Shown one piece after another: positions 6,103 through 14,725 of a stretch of DNA of 64,000 nt. Numbering within the stretch: position 1 is the first letter of the stretch; each line of letters opens with the position of its first letter. Below the pieces are notes generated by a model. That model did no database searches. It saw only the letters and a program-made list of their open reading frames with translations, and was not told the origin of the DNA. A program made the position numbers and the translations under genes. Source of the DNA: Actinoplanes sp. NBC_00393 (GTDB lineage Bacteria; Actinomycetota; Actinomycetes; Mycobacteriales; Micromonosporaceae); assembly GCF_036053395.1 (NCBI RefSeq), contig NZ_CP107942.1, positions 5,546,501-5,610,500 on the forward strand. The letters run 5' to 3'.

Positions 6103-8781
6103 GTGTGCCTCGGCATTCCGGGACGGGTGCGGGAGATCCTGCCGGGTAACGCCGGACACCTCGCGCTGGTCGACGTGGCGGGCGCCGGCCGGCGGGTCAA
6201 CATCGGCATGCTGGAGACCGCGCCGGCGCCCGGGGACTGGGTGCTGATCCACCTCGGCTTCGCCGTGGAGATCATCGACGAGGCGCAGGCGGCCCGGGCG
6301 ATGTCCGGCCTCGAGCTGATGGGCAGCGGCCCGGAACCCGCCAGGCAGCTCGGCGGCGGCGCGAAAGCCGACGGCGCGGCAGCCGACGGCGCGGCAGCCG
6401 ACGGCGCGGCAGCCGACGGCGCGGCAGCCGACGATGCGGCAGCCGGCAGCGCGAAAGCCGACGGCGCGAAAGCCGACAACGCGACAGCCGACAACGCGGC
6501 AGCCGACGGCGCGGCGCGGGTGCGGTGGCGGTTCACGGTGGGTGGGCTGGTGCAGGGGGTGGGGTTCCGGCCGTTCGCGTATGTGACGGCGTCCGAACTG
6601 GGGCTCAGCGGCGAGGTCAGCAACACCGGCGACGGGGTGGTCATCGAGGTCGAAGGCGAACCCGAGGCGGTCGCCGCATATGGGCGGCGGCTCCGGGACG
6701 AAGCGCCACCGCTGGCGATGGTGGCCGCCGTCGAGGAGGAGGAGCTGGCGGTCGAAGGTGGGACCGGGTTCCGGATCGCTGCGTCGGATGGGAGCGGGCC
6801 CGCCCGTACGCTCGCTTCGCCTGATGTCGCGACCTGCGCGGACTGCTTGCGTGAGCTGCTGGACCCGGCCGACCGGAGGTTCCGGCACCCGTTCATCACC
6901 TGCACGAACTGCGGGCCGCGCTTCACCATCATCGACACGCTGCCGTATGACCGGGCGGCCACCACGATGGCCGGCTTCCCGATGTGCGACGCCTGCCGCG
7001 CCGAGTACGACGACCCGTCCGACCGCCGCTTCCACGCCCAGCCGATCGCCTGCCCCGGCTGCGGCCCCCGCCTCGAGCTGGTCACCGCCGACGGCCCGCC
7101 CCGCTACGGCGAGGACGCCCTCCAGGAGGCCCGGCGGCTGCTCGCGACCGGCGCGATCGTCGCGGTGAAGGGCCTCGGCGGCTACCACCTGGCCTGCGAC
7201 GCCCGCGACGACAAGGCGGTGACCACGCTGCGCGAGCGCAAGCGGCGCGGCGGCAAACCTTTCGCCGTGATGGTCGCCGATCTGGGCACCGCCCGCGACC
7301 TGGTGACCCTGTCCGACGGCGAGGAACGGCTGCTCACCGGGGTACGCCGCCCGATCGTGCTGCTCCCCCGCCGCGACGACAGCCCGGGTGTCGCCGCCGC
7401 GGTCGCCCCCGACCACTCCGAACTCGGCGTCATGCTGCCCTACACCCCGCTGCACGTGCTCCTCCTCGAGAAACCCGGCCCGGACGCCCTGGTCATGACC
7501 TCGGGCAACCTCGCCGGCGAGCCGATCGCTTCGGACGACGAGGACGCCCGCAAACGGCTCGCCCCGCTGGCCGACGCCTGGCTGCGCCACGACCGGGCCA
7601 TCCGGGTCCCGTGCGACGACTCGGTCACCCGGCACGCCGCCGGCGCCGAACTCCCGGTCCGCCGGTCCCGCGGTTACGCCCCGCTGCCGGTCACCGTCCC
7701 GTTCGAGCTGACTCCCGCCCTGGCCGTCGGCGCCGACCTGAAGAACACCTGCGTGATCGGCGCCGGCCGGTACGCGTGGGCCAGCCAGCACATCGGCGAC
7801 CTGGACGACCTGGCCGGCATCGACGCGCTGACCGCCAGCGAGAACCACCTGGAACGTCTCACCGGCGTCCGCCCCGAGCTGCTGATCGCCGACCTGCACC
7901 CCGGCTACCACTCCACCGGCTGGGCCCGCGCGCACGCCGACGGCCGCCCGGTACGCCTGGTCCAGCACCACCACGCGCACATCGCAGCGGTTCTCGCCGA
8001 GCACGGCGTGGGACCGGACGAGCAGGTGATCGGGTTCGCGTTCGACGGCACCGGCTACGGAACCGACGGCGCCGTCTGGGGCGGCGAGGTGCTGGTCGCC
8101 GGTTACAAGGCGTTCCGGCGCGTGGCGTACCTCGGCTATGTGCCCCTGGCCGGGGGTGACGCGAGTGTGCGCCGCCCGTACCGGATGGCTCTGTCGCATC
8201 TGCGTGCCGCCGGCGTGCCCTGGTGGCCCGCGCTGCCTCCGGTGACCGCCTGCCCGGCCGCGGAACGGGACGTGCTGGACCGGCAGTTCGGCAGCGGTTT
8301 CGGCTGCGTGCCGACCTCCAGCATGGGCCGCTTGTTCGACGCGGTGGCCGCGCTGGCCGGGGTCCGGCAGATCGTCGAGTACGAGGCGGAGGCCGCGATG
8401 ATCCTGGAGGGTCTGGCTGCCCGGCACGGCCTGGAGCCGCATCCGGCGTACGCGTTCGAGCTGCGCAGCGACGTCGCCGATCCGGGACCGGTGATCCGGG
8501 CGGTGGCCGCGGACGTCCGTGCGGGCGTGTCCCCGGCGGCCGTCGCGGCCCGGTTCCATGCCGCGGTGGCCGGCCTGATCGTCCGGCTGGCCGAGCAGTG
8601 CCGGGAGCAGACCGGGCTGGGCGTGGTGGCGCTGGGCGGCGGCGTCTTCCAGAACGCGCTGCTGCTCGCCGCCGCTGAGCAGGACCTGACCGAACGCGGC
8701 TTCCGGGTGCTGCGGCCCCGGCTGCTGCCGCCCAACGACGGCGGCATCGCGCTCGGCCAACTCGTCGTGGGCGCCGCGTAG
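6103..8781 (+). CDS. hypF: HypC-HypF fusion protein
   Basis: An 892-aa protein that joins two maturation factors. Residues 1-80 (VCLGIPGRV at the start) are a HypC domain with the essential Cys2 after the initiator. Residues ~87-139 are an Ala/Asp/Gly repeat linker. From ~140 the HypF part follows: acylphosphatase domain with VQGVGFRPF, four zinc-finger CxxC pairs (CADC, CTNC, CDAC, CPGC), a YrdC-like carbamoyl-AMP domain, and a Kae1-like domain with HHHAHI near residue 622. HypF makes carbamoyl-AMP and passes the group to HypE; HypC with HypD carries the Fe(CN)2CO unit. Fusion of these two is unusual, because HypC normally pairs with HypD. A GTG start two bases after the protease stop is used. 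Confidence 0.92.
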   Translation: MCLGIPGRVREILPGNAGHLALVDVAGAGRRVNIGMLETAPAPGDWVLIHLGFAVEIIDEAQAARAMSGLELMGSGPEPARQLGGGAKADGAAADGAAADGAAADGAAADDAAAGSAKADGAKADNATADNAAADGAARVRWRFTVGGLVQGVGFRPFAYVTASELGLSGEVSNTGDGVVIEVEGEPEAVAAYGRRLRDEAPPLAMVAAVEEEELAVEGGTGFRIAASDGSGPARTLASPDVATCADCLRELLDPADRRFRHPFITCTNCGPRFTIIDTLPYDRAATTMAGFPMCDACRAEYDDPSDRRFHAQPIACPGCGPRLELVTADGPPRYGEDALQEARRLLATGAIVAVKGLGGYHLACDARDDKAVTTLRERKRRGGKPFAVMVADLGTARDLVTLSDGEERLLTGVRRPIVLLPRRDDSPGVAAAVAPDHSELGVMLPYTPLHVLLLEKPGPDALVMTSGNLAGEPIASDDEDARKRLAPLADAWLRHDRAIRVPCDDSVTRHAAGAELPVRRSRGYAPLPVTVPFELTPALAVGADLKNTCVIGAGRYAWASQHIGDLDDLAGIDALTASENHLERLTGVRPELLIADLHPGYHSTGWARAHADGRPVRLVQHHHAHIAAVLAEHGVGPDEQVIGFAFDGTGYGTDGAVWGGEVLVAGYKAFRRVAYLGYVPLAGGDASVRRPYRMALSHLRAAGVPWWPALPPVTACPAAERDVLDRQFGSGFGCVPTSSMGRLFDAVAALAGVRQIVEYEAEAAMILEGLAARHGLEPHPAYAFELRSDVADPGPVIRAVAADVRAGVSPAAVAARFHAAVAGLIVRLAEQCREQTGLGVVALGGGVFQNALLLAAAEQDLTERGFRVLRPRLLPPNDGGIALGQLVVGAA
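6361..6519 (+). repeat. 15-bp in-frame repeat forming the HypC-HypF linker
   Basis: About ten imperfect copies of a 15-bp unit (GCGGCAGCCGACGGC and variants with AAAGCC or AACGCG) encode AADGA-type pentapeptides. The stretch joins the HypC and HypF domains without a stop codon and contains GCCGAC steps like those of the 63-bp repeats elsewhere. Confidence 0.9.
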
Positions 8782-8793
8782 GAGGGAGACGTC

Positions 8794-9057
8794 ATGTGCC
8801 TCGCTGTTCCCGGCCGGGTTCTGAGCATCACCGAGGCGGACGGCGTGCCGATGGCCGAGGTCGACTTCGGTGGGGTGCGCAAGGAGGTGTGCCTGCAGTA
8901 CGTGCCGGACGTCCGGGTCGGCGAGTACGTGATCGTGCACGTCGGTTTCGCCATCCAGCAGCTCGACGAGGAGTCGGCCCGGCAGACCCTGGCCAACTTC
9001 GAGCGGATGGGAATCTTGGAGGAGGAGTTCGGTGAAGTACCTCGACGAGTTCAGTGA
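8794..9057 (+). CDS. hypC: hydrogenase chaperone HypC
   Basis: An 87-aa stand-alone HypC. The N-terminus MCLAVPGRV has the Cys2 needed to hold the Fe(CN)2CO precursor, followed by the typical [15 protein letters not shown] and [13 protein letters not shown] stretches. It follows the fusion gene by 12 bases with GGAGGGAG as ribosome site. This is the second HypC domain in the operon; because it overlaps hypD it is the more likely partner of HypD. Confidence 0.95.
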   Translation: MCLAVPGRVLSITEADGVPMAEVDFGGVRKEVCLQYVPDVRVGEYVIVHVGFAIQQLDEESARQTLANFERMGILEEEFGEVPRRVQ

Positions 9058-10126
9058 TCCCGCCCTGGCCGCGCGGCTGGTCGAGCAGATCCATGCGGCC
9101 ACCACCCGGCCCTGGGCGATGATGGAGGTCTGCGGCGGGCAGACCCACTCGATCATCCGGCACGGCATCGACCAGCTGCTGCCGGACGGTGTCGAGATGA
9201 TCCACGGGCCGGGCTGCCCGGTCTGCGTCACCCCGCTCGAAGTGATCGACAAGGCGCTCGCGATCGCGGCGCGGCCCGGCGTGATCTTCTGCTCGTTCGG
9301 CGACATGCTGCGGGTGCCGGGCAGCGGGCAGGACCTGTTCGGGGTGAAGAGCGCGGGCGGCGACGTCCGCGTCGTCTACTCCCCGATGGACGCGCTGAAA
9401 CTGGCCCGGGAGAACCCGGACCGGCAGGTGGTGTTCTTCGGCATCGGCTTCGAGACCACCGCCCCGGCCAACGCGATGACCGTGCACCAGGCCCGGCGGC
9501 TCGGCCTGACCAACTTCTCGCTGCTGGTGTCGCACGTGCTGGTGCCACCGGCGATCGCGGCCATCATGGAGTCGCCGCGCTGCCGGGTGCAGGCGTTCCT
9601 GGCCGCCGGGCACGTGTGCAGCGTGATGGGCACCCGGGAGTACCCGCCGCTGGCCGAGAAGTACGGAGTGCCGATCGTGGTCACCGGGTTCGAACCGCTC
9701 GACATCCTGGAGGGCATCCGGCAGACGGTCACGCTGCTGGAAGCCGGCCGGGCGGAGGTGCGCAACGCGTACCCGCGGGCGGTGCGCGACGAGGGCAACC
9801 CGGCGGCGATGGCGATGCTGCGCGACGTGTTCGAGGTGACCGACCGGACGTGGCGCGGCATCGGTGAGATCCCGGGCAGCGGCTGGCGGCTCTCCCCGCG
9901 GTACCGGGAGTTCGACGCGGAACTGCGTTTCGACGTGGGCGGGCTGCACACCGCGGAGTCGCCGTTGTGCCGCTCGGGCGAGGTTCTGCAGGGGCTGCTC
10001 AAACCGCACGAGTGCGCGGCCTTCGGCAAGCAGTGCACGCCGCGGACGCCGCTGGGCGCGACCATGGTCTCGTCGGAGGGGGCCTGTGCGGCGTATTACG
10101 CGTACCGGTTGGTGACCCACTCATGA
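9032..10126 (+). CDS. hypD: hydrogenase maturation factor HypD
   Basis: A 364-aa FeS protein that, with HypC, assembles the Fe(CN)2CO group. Family motifs are clear: CGGQTHSI near residue 36, [11 protein letters not shown] near 63, and [13 protein letters not shown] near 133, plus cysteines near the C-terminus ([30 protein letters not shown]). A GTG start at 9032 follows GGAGGAG and overlaps the end of hypC by 26 bases. The next gene overlaps its stop (ATGA). Confidence 0.96.
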   Translation: MKYLDEFSDPALAARLVEQIHAATTRPWAMMEVCGGQTHSIIRHGIDQLLPDGVEMIHGPGCPVCVTPLEVIDKALAIAARPGVIFCSFGDMLRVPGSGQDLFGVKSAGGDVRVVYSPMDALKLARENPDRQVVFFGIGFETTAPANAMTVHQARRLGLTNFSLLVSHVLVPPAIAAIMESPRCRVQAFLAAGHVCSVMGTREYPPLAEKYGVPIVVTGFEPLDILEGIRQTVTLLEAGRAEVRNAYPRAVRDEGNPAAMAMLRDVFEVTDRTWRGIGEIPGSGWRLSPRYREFDAELRFDVGGLHTAESPLCRSGEVLQGLLKPHECAAFGKQCTPRTPLGATMVSSEGACAAYYAYRLVTHS

Positions 10127-11178
10127 CCCTTGATTTCGAGAGTTGGACCTGCCCGGTGCCGCTGCGCGACACCCCCGCGATCGTGCTGGGCCACGGCGGG
10201 GGCGGCGCGATGTCCGCCGAGCTGGTGCAACATCTCTTCCTTCCGGGGTACGGGTCCGCAGGCGCCCCCGGCGAGCTGGGCGACTGTGCGGTGCTGGAGG
10301 TCGCCGGCGCCCGGCTGGCGTTCTCCACCGACGGTTTCGTGGTCAAGCCGATGGTCTTCCCCGGCGGCTCGATCGGCGACCTGGCGGTTAACGGCACCGT
10401 CAACGACCTGGCGATGTCCGGCGCCACCCCGCTGTACCTGTCGGCCGCCTTCATCCTGCAGGAGGGCACCGCGCTCGCCGAGATCGGCCGGATCGCCGAG
10501 GCGATGGGCGCCGCCGCCCGGGCCGCCGGGGTGCGGCTGGTCACCGGCGACACGAAGGTGGTGGACAACGGCAGCGGCGACGGCGTCTTCATCACCACGG
10601 CCGGGATCGGCGTGGTTCCGGACGGCGTCGACATCCGCCCCGGCCGCGCGAGTCCCGGCGACGCGATCCTGATCAGCGGCGACCTCGGCGAACACGGGGT
10701 GGCCGTGCTGAGCTGCCGGGAGGGCCTGACCTTCGGCACCGAGGTGCGCAGCGACACCGCGCCGCTGCACGGCCTGGTCGCGGCGATGCTCGCCACCGAA
10801 GCCGACGTGCACGTGCTGCGCGATCCGACCCGCGGTGGGGTGGCGGCCGCGCTCAACGAGATCGCCAAGGCCGCGGGCGTCGGTGTCGAGCTGGTCGAGC
10901 GGGATCTGCCGGTGCCGGGTGAGGTGGCGGACGCGTGCAGCCTGCTCGGGCTCGACCCGTTGCAGGTGGCCAACGAGGGGAAGCTGATCGCGTTCGTGCC
11001 GGCGGAACGGGCGGACGAACTGCTCGAGGCGATGCGGGCGCACCCGTACGGAAAGAATGCTCGCAGGATCGGCACCTGCGTGCCGGACCATCCCGGCATG
11101 GTCGTGGCCCGCACCGCGCTCGGCGGCACCCGGGTGATCAGCATGCCGATCGGCGAACAGCTCCCACGGATCTGCTGA
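10123..11178 (+). CDS. hypE: hydrogenase maturation factor HypE
   Basis: A 351-aa PurM/AIRS-family ATPase that dehydrates a carbamoyl group on its C-terminal cysteine to thiocyanate, the source of the CN ligands. The C-terminus ends in PRIC, the reactive cysteine being the last residue as required. Other family features: [12 protein letters not shown] near residue 23, [25 protein letters not shown], and the [13 protein letters not shown] motif. It should receive the carbamoyl group from the HypF part of the fusion protein encoded upstream. Confidence 0.96.
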   Translation: MTLDFESWTCPVPLRDTPAIVLGHGGGGAMSAELVQHLFLPGYGSAGAPGELGDCAVLEVAGARLAFSTDGFVVKPMVFPGGSIGDLAVNGTVNDLAMSGATPLYLSAAFILQEGTALAEIGRIAEAMGAAARAAGVRLVTGDTKVVDNGSGDGVFITTAGIGVVPDGVDIRPGRASPGDAILISGDLGEHGVAVLSCREGLTFGTEVRSDTAPLHGLVAAMLATEADVHVLRDPTRGGVAAALNEIAKAAGVGVELVERDLPVPGEVADACSLLGLDPLQVANEGKLIAFVPAERADELLEAMRAHPYGKNARRIGTCVPDHPGMVVARTALGGTRVISMPIGEQLPRIC

Positions 11179-11179
11179 G

Positions 11180-11887
11180 ATGAGCGAACCGGGAACGCGG
11201 CTGTTCGCCCGCTACGCCTACCCGCCGAACGCGCTCGGCTACTGCGGGCCGGAGGGCGCGTCGGTGCTGCTGCGCCCGGACGCCACCGCCGAGATCGCCG
11301 CACGGGCCCGGGCATTCGAGGGCGCGTGGGCGTACCTGGAGTTCATCGCCCGCTCGGCGGGCATCGCCGACCCGCTCGACGCCCGCGTGGTGGAGGCCTA
11401 CTGGATCGGCAACGAGCTGCTGGACCGGGTGCCGCCGGCCGGGCTGACCGCGTTCCTGCGCCGCCGGTTCGCCGGGCAGGAGGGCGGCAGCTGGGCGTCG
11501 GCGCACGACCGGGCAGTCGCGCACCACAGCTTCCACGTCTTCGAGGTGTACCCGTGGCTCGACCTGCTGCGCCGCACCGGCAGCCCGGCCGCGGTCTCGG
11601 TGCTGGACCGCTGCCGCATCCGCACCGGCGTGGTGGCCGCGGTGCACGGCCCGACCGCCACCGTGGTCTCCCGACCGCTGACCTGGACCGACGGCTTGCT
11701 GGCATCCGGCCCGCCGGCCGAGGAGGTGGTCCGGCTGCTGCCGCACGAGGTGGTGCCGGGCGATCGCGTGGCCCTGCACTGGGACTGGATCTGCGACATC
11801 CTGACCGGTCCGCAGCAGGCCGCTCTGGAGTCGCACGAACGCCGCCGGCTGGCCGCTATCCCCCGAGGATCCGGCGCAGCTCCGTGA
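11180..11887 (+). CDS. DUF6390-family protein, last gene of the hydrogenase operon
   Basis: A 235-aa soluble protein one base after the hypE stop. It has the family features GYCGPEGASVLL near residue 20, a HHSFHVFEVYPWLDLLR block in the middle and LPHEVVPGDRVALHWDWICD near the end. Proteins of this family (DUF6390) are found in actinobacterial hydrogenase clusters next to hyp genes; the function is unknown. Its 3' end overlaps the convergent oxidoreductase gene by 32 bases, so the two transcripts are antisense at their ends. Confidence 0.72.
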   Translation: MSEPGTRLFARYAYPPNALGYCGPEGASVLLRPDATAEIAARARAFEGAWAYLEFIARSAGIADPLDARVVEAYWIGNELLDRVPPAGLTAFLRRRFAGQEGGSWASAHDRAVAHHSFHVFEVYPWLDLLRRTGSPAAVSVLDRCRIRTGVVAAVHGPTATVVSRPLTWTDGLLASGPPAEEVVRLLPHEVVPGDRVALHWDWICDILTGPQQAALESHERRRLAAIPRGSGAAP

Positions 11888-12890
11888 CGTCCTTGACCCG
11901 TTCGGCGCGGGTCGCGGCGAGCGGGGAGACCAGGATGGTGGTCACCCCGGCGGCGGCCAGGTCGTCGAGCCTCTGCTTGACCGAATCCGGAGCGCCGACC
12001 AGGCAGGTCGCGGCGACCAGGTCGTCCGGGACCGCGGCGGCGGCCTCCGCCTTGCGGCCGCTCAGGAACAGGTCCTGGATCAGCTCGGCCTCGCGCGGGT
12101 AGCCGTACCGGCGGATCAGGTCGTTGGAGAAGTTGCGCTTGCGCGCGCCCATGCCGCCCAGGTAGAGCGCGAGTTGCGCACGGTGCCGCGCCAGCAGGTC
12201 CGGCGTCGGTTCGGCAAGGGCGAAGGGTACGGGCACCGACACATCCAGCGGACCGAGAGTGGGATCACGGCGGGTCTGCCCGTCCGCGAGCGCCTCGCCG
12301 AACACCCGGCCGGCCGCCCGCGGGTCGAGGAAGAGCGCCTGCCAGCCGTCGGCGATCTCGGCGGCCAGGGCCACGTTGCGCGGGCCCATGGCGGCCAGCA
12401 GGATCGGGATCCGCTCGCGGACCGGCCGGTTGATCAGTTTGAGCGGTTTGCCGTAGTCGCCGGGCAGCGGGATCCGGTAGTGCTCGCCCTCGAAGACCAG
12501 CGCCTCCCGCCGCCAGGCACGCCGGCAGATCTCCACGATCTCGCGGGTCCGCCCGACCGGCGCGTCGTACCGCACCCCGTGGAACCCCTCGATCACCTGC
12601 GGCCCGGAGGCGCCCAGCCCGAGCGAGAACCGTCCGCCGGAGACGTAGTCCAGGCCGGCCGCGGTCATCGCGGTCAGCGTCGGCGTACGCGTGTAGGTCT
12701 GCATCACCCCGGACGCCAGCCCCATCGTGCGGGTCCGCGCGGCCAGGTAGCCGAGCTGGCTGACCGCGTCGAAGCTGTACGCCTCCGGCACCACGACCAG
12801 CTCGGCACCGGCCTGCTCGAACTCCACGACCTCGTCCACCGCGTCAGCGAAACCCTGCCCGCTGTAGCCCAGCTGGATGCCGAGCCGCAT
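11856..12890 (-). CDS. LLM-class F420-dependent oxidoreductase
   Basis: A 344-aa protein of the luciferase-like TIM-barrel family that uses F420 or flavin. It has the N-terminal GIQLGYSGQGF and EFEQAGAELVVVPEAYSFDA, the GRFSLGLGASGPQVIEGFHG region and the C-terminal CLVGAPDSVKQRLDDLAAAGVTTI. The ATG start overlaps the upstream alcohol dehydrogenase stop by one base, so both are one operon behind the KstR-type site at 14000. That context suggests an oxidation or reduction of a steroid or side-chain intermediate; the substrate cannot be read from sequence. Confidence 0.85.
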   Translation of the reverse strand: MRLGIQLGYSGQGFADAVDEVVEFEQAGAELVVVPEAYSFDAVSQLGYLAARTRTMGLASGVMQTYTRTPTLTAMTAAGLDYVSGGRFSLGLGASGPQVIEGFHGVRYDAPVGRTREIVEICRRAWRREALVFEGEHYRIPLPGDYGKPLKLINRPVRERIPILLAAMGPRNVALAAEIADGWQALFLDPRAAGRVFGEALADGQTRRDPTLGPLDVSVPVPFALAEPTPDLLARHRAQLALYLGGMGARKRNFSNDLIRRYGYPREAELIQDLFLSGRKAEAAAAVPDDLVAATCLVGAPDSVKQRLDDLAAAGVTTILVSPLAATRAERVKDVTELRRILGG

Positions 12891-13978
12891 CAGGCGCCGT
12901 CGCCGTGGACGATGACCTGCCGGATCACGTCGCCGCTGCCGAGGCCGGCCAGGGCGTCGCCGACCTGGTCGAGACGCAGCCGGCGGCTGATCATGCCCTC
13001 GATGTCGAGCCGCCCGGCCCGCCACAGGCTGAGCAGGCGGGGGAAGTCGCGGGGCGGGTCGGCCGAACCATACAGCGACGGGATGATCGTCTTGCCCTCG
13101 AAGAGCAGCTCGAACGGGCTGAACTCGACCTGATGCTCGGCCCGGCCGGCGCCGACCACGACCACGCTGCCGCCGCGGCGGGTGGCGGTCCAGGCGGTGC
13201 GCAGCGTCTGCGGGACGGCCACCACGTCGAAGGAGCAGTCGAAGCCCTCCGGGACCACCTCCGTCTGCAGGTCGCTGAGCTCGTCGGGGGTGACCGAGTG
13301 GGTGGCGCCGAAGCGGCGGGCCGCCTCGTGCCGGGCGGGCACGGTGTCGACGGCGACGATCACGGCCGCGCCGGCGAGCCGGGCGCCCTGGACCGCGGCG
13401 ATGCCCACGCCCCCGCAGCCGATCACCACGACGGTGTCGCCGGGGCGCACCCGGGCCGTGTTGATCACCGCGCCGACGCCGGTGGTGACGCCGCAGCCGA
13501 CCAGGGCGGCCACCTCGTACGGCACATCGTCGTCGATCTTCACCGCGCCGGCCCGGGGCACGACCATCTCCTCGGCGAACGAGCCGCACCCGGCCATCCC
13601 GAAGACGGGCAGGTCACCGGCCATGAACCGAGGCATCACGTAGCCGGCCATCACGTGGGTCATGCACAGGTAGGGCTCGTTGCGCCGGCAGTGCGCACAG
13701 GTCCCGCAGGAGGGCAGCCAGTTCACCGCGATCCGGTCCCCCGGCCCCAGATCCTCGACCCCGTCACCGACCGCGATCACGTCACCGGCCGCCTCGTGAC
13801 CGAGCACCGCGGGGACCGGCTGGGGCAGGCCGCCGTTGAGCGCGGACAGGTCGGAGTGGCAGACACCGGAGGCCCGCACCCGCAGGTGCACCTCGCCCGG
13901 GCCGGGACCGACGACGGTGACGTCGTCACGGAGGTCGAGTTTCTCTTCGCCGATCGTGTGGAGAACCGCCGCGCGCAT
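12890..13978 (-). CDS. zinc-dependent alcohol dehydrogenase, KstR-controlled
   Basis: A 362-aa medium-chain dehydrogenase, NAD(P)-linked. The catalytic zinc site is GVCHSD plus GHEAAGDV; the structural zinc cysteines are CGTCAHCRRNEPYLC; the nucleotide fold is VVVIGCGGVGIAAVQGA. I chose the ATG at 13978 (MRAAVLHTIGEEK), because the open frame further upstream runs through the operator. Homologues act on side-chain or other alcohols, and the promoter carries an exact KstR-type operator, so a role in steroid (for example C26 alcohol) oxidation is likely but not proven. Confidence 0.87.
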   Translation of the reverse strand: MRAAVLHTIGEEKLDLRDDVTVVGPGPGEVHLRVRASGVCHSDLSALNGGLPQPVPAVLGHEAAGDVIAVGDGVEDLGPGDRIAVNWLPSCGTCAHCRRNEPYLCMTHVMAGYVMPRFMAGDLPVFGMAGCGSFAEEMVVPRAGAVKIDDDVPYEVAALVGCGVTTGVGAVINTARVRPGDTVVVIGCGGVGIAAVQGARLAGAAVIVAVDTVPARHEAARRFGATHSVTPDELSDLQTEVVPEGFDCSFDVVAVPQTLRTAWTATRRGGSVVVVGAGRAEHQVEFSPFELLFEGKTIIPSLYGSADPPRDFPRLLSLWRAGRLDIEGMISRRLRLDQVGDALAGLGSGDVIRQVIVHGDGA

Positions 13979-13999
13979 CCCGCCACCCCCACTCAGAAT

Positions 14000-14013
14000 T
14001 AGAACGCGTTCTA
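14000..14013. promoter_or_regulatory. KstR-type operator (TAGAACGCGTTCTA)
   Basis: Perfect 14-bp palindrome matching TnnAACnnGTTnnA at all eight fixed positions, 21 bases before the alcohol dehydrogenase start. On the minus strand it runs into TAATTC, a possible -10 element, so a bound repressor would block the promoter. Confidence 0.88.
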
Positions 14014-14036
14014 CGCTATCCGGGTGGGGTGAACCA

Positions 14037-14050
14037 AGCAAGCGTTTGGC
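14037..14050. promoter_or_regulatory. KstR2-like operator upstream of kstR2
   Basis: AGCAAGCGTTTGGC matches AnCAAGnnCTTGnT at 8 of 10 fixed positions. It lies 20 bases before the kstR2 start and just upstream of a possible -10 (TAATAG, 14060-14065), consistent with autoregulation. Confidence 0.65.
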
Positions 14051-14070
14051 AGGGCGGCATAATAGGCCTG

Positions 14071-14667
14071 GTGACGACCCCTTCGAAGAGCAGCTCGCAA
14101 CGGCGTGCGCACCTGGTCCAGCTCGCCGGCGACCTGTTCGCCGAGAAGGGCTTCCGCGCGACGACGGTACGCGAGATCGCCGACGCCGCCGGCATCCTCT
14201 CCGGCAGCCTGTACCACCACTTCGACTCGAAGGAGTCGATCGGCGACGAGATCCTCAGCGCCTTCCTCGAGGACGTGCTCGCCGGCTACCGGGCGGCGGC
14301 CGCGTCCACCGACGACCCGCGCAAGGCGATCGAGGAGATCGTCCGGTCCAGCACCGCCACCCTGAGCCGGCACCGGGCGGCGCTGACCATGCTGCAGAAC
14401 GACTGGGCGTACTTCAGCGCCCAGCCCCGCTTCGGCTACCTGCGCACCGCCATGAAGGAGATCGAGCAGACCTGGGTCGAGCAACTGGAACGCGGCAAGG
14501 AGACCGGGCTGTTCCGCGCCGACCTGGACGCCCGGCTGATCTACCGGCTGCTGCGCGACGTGCTGTGGATCCCCACCTCCTGGCAGCAGAGCCGAAGCTC
14601 GGGCTGGTCCGCCGAGCAGATCAACGACGGCCTGCTGCGCCTGCTCTTCGACGGCATCACCGCCTGA
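14071..14667 (+). CDS. kstR2: TetR-family repressor KstR2
   Basis: A 198-aa regulator close to KstR2 (Rv3557c), which represses the C/D-ring (HIP) genes until HIP-CoA binds. The N-terminal helix-turn-helix spans about residues 9-55, with LAGDLFAEKGFRATTVREIA and GILSGSLYHHFDSKE, nearly as in KstR2; the C-terminal ligand domain has QPRFGYLR and DLDARLIYRLLRD. I prefer GTG 14071 because KstR2 starts at this length; an upstream ATG at 14029 would put coding sequence over the operator. No clear ribosome site, and TAATAG five bases upstream suggests a leaderless transcript. Confidence 0.92.
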   Translation: MTTPSKSSSQRRAHLVQLAGDLFAEKGFRATTVREIADAAGILSGSLYHHFDSKESIGDEILSAFLEDVLAGYRAAAASTDDPRKAIEEIVRSSTATLSRHRAALTMLQNDWAYFSAQPRFGYLRTAMKEIEQTWVEQLERGKETGLFRADLDARLIYRLLRDVLWIPTSWQQSRSSGWSAEQINDGLLRLLFDGITA

Positions 14668-14700
14668 CAAACCGCCGCGCTCGGTCTACGCTCCGAACCA

Positions 14701-14714
14701 AGCAAGCGCTTGGT
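14701..14714. promoter_or_regulatory. KstR2-type operator, exact match
   Basis: AGCAAGCGCTTGGT fits AnCAAGnnCTTGnT at all ten fixed positions and is embedded in the longer palindrome ACCAAGCAAGCGCTTGGT. It ends 11 bases before the downstream SDR start, next to the ribosome site GGGAGG. Confidence 0.88.
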
Positions 14715-14725
14715 GGGAGGATGCC

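Noticed and set aside
5932..9306. Very long minus-strand open frame opposite hypC-hypF and hypC
   Set aside because: It mirrors clear hyp genes, has no known domain and results from the high GC at third codon positions.
14029..14070. Upstream ATG start for kstR2
   Set aside because: It would put the KstR2-like operator and the -10 candidate inside the gene; GTG 14071 gives the family length.
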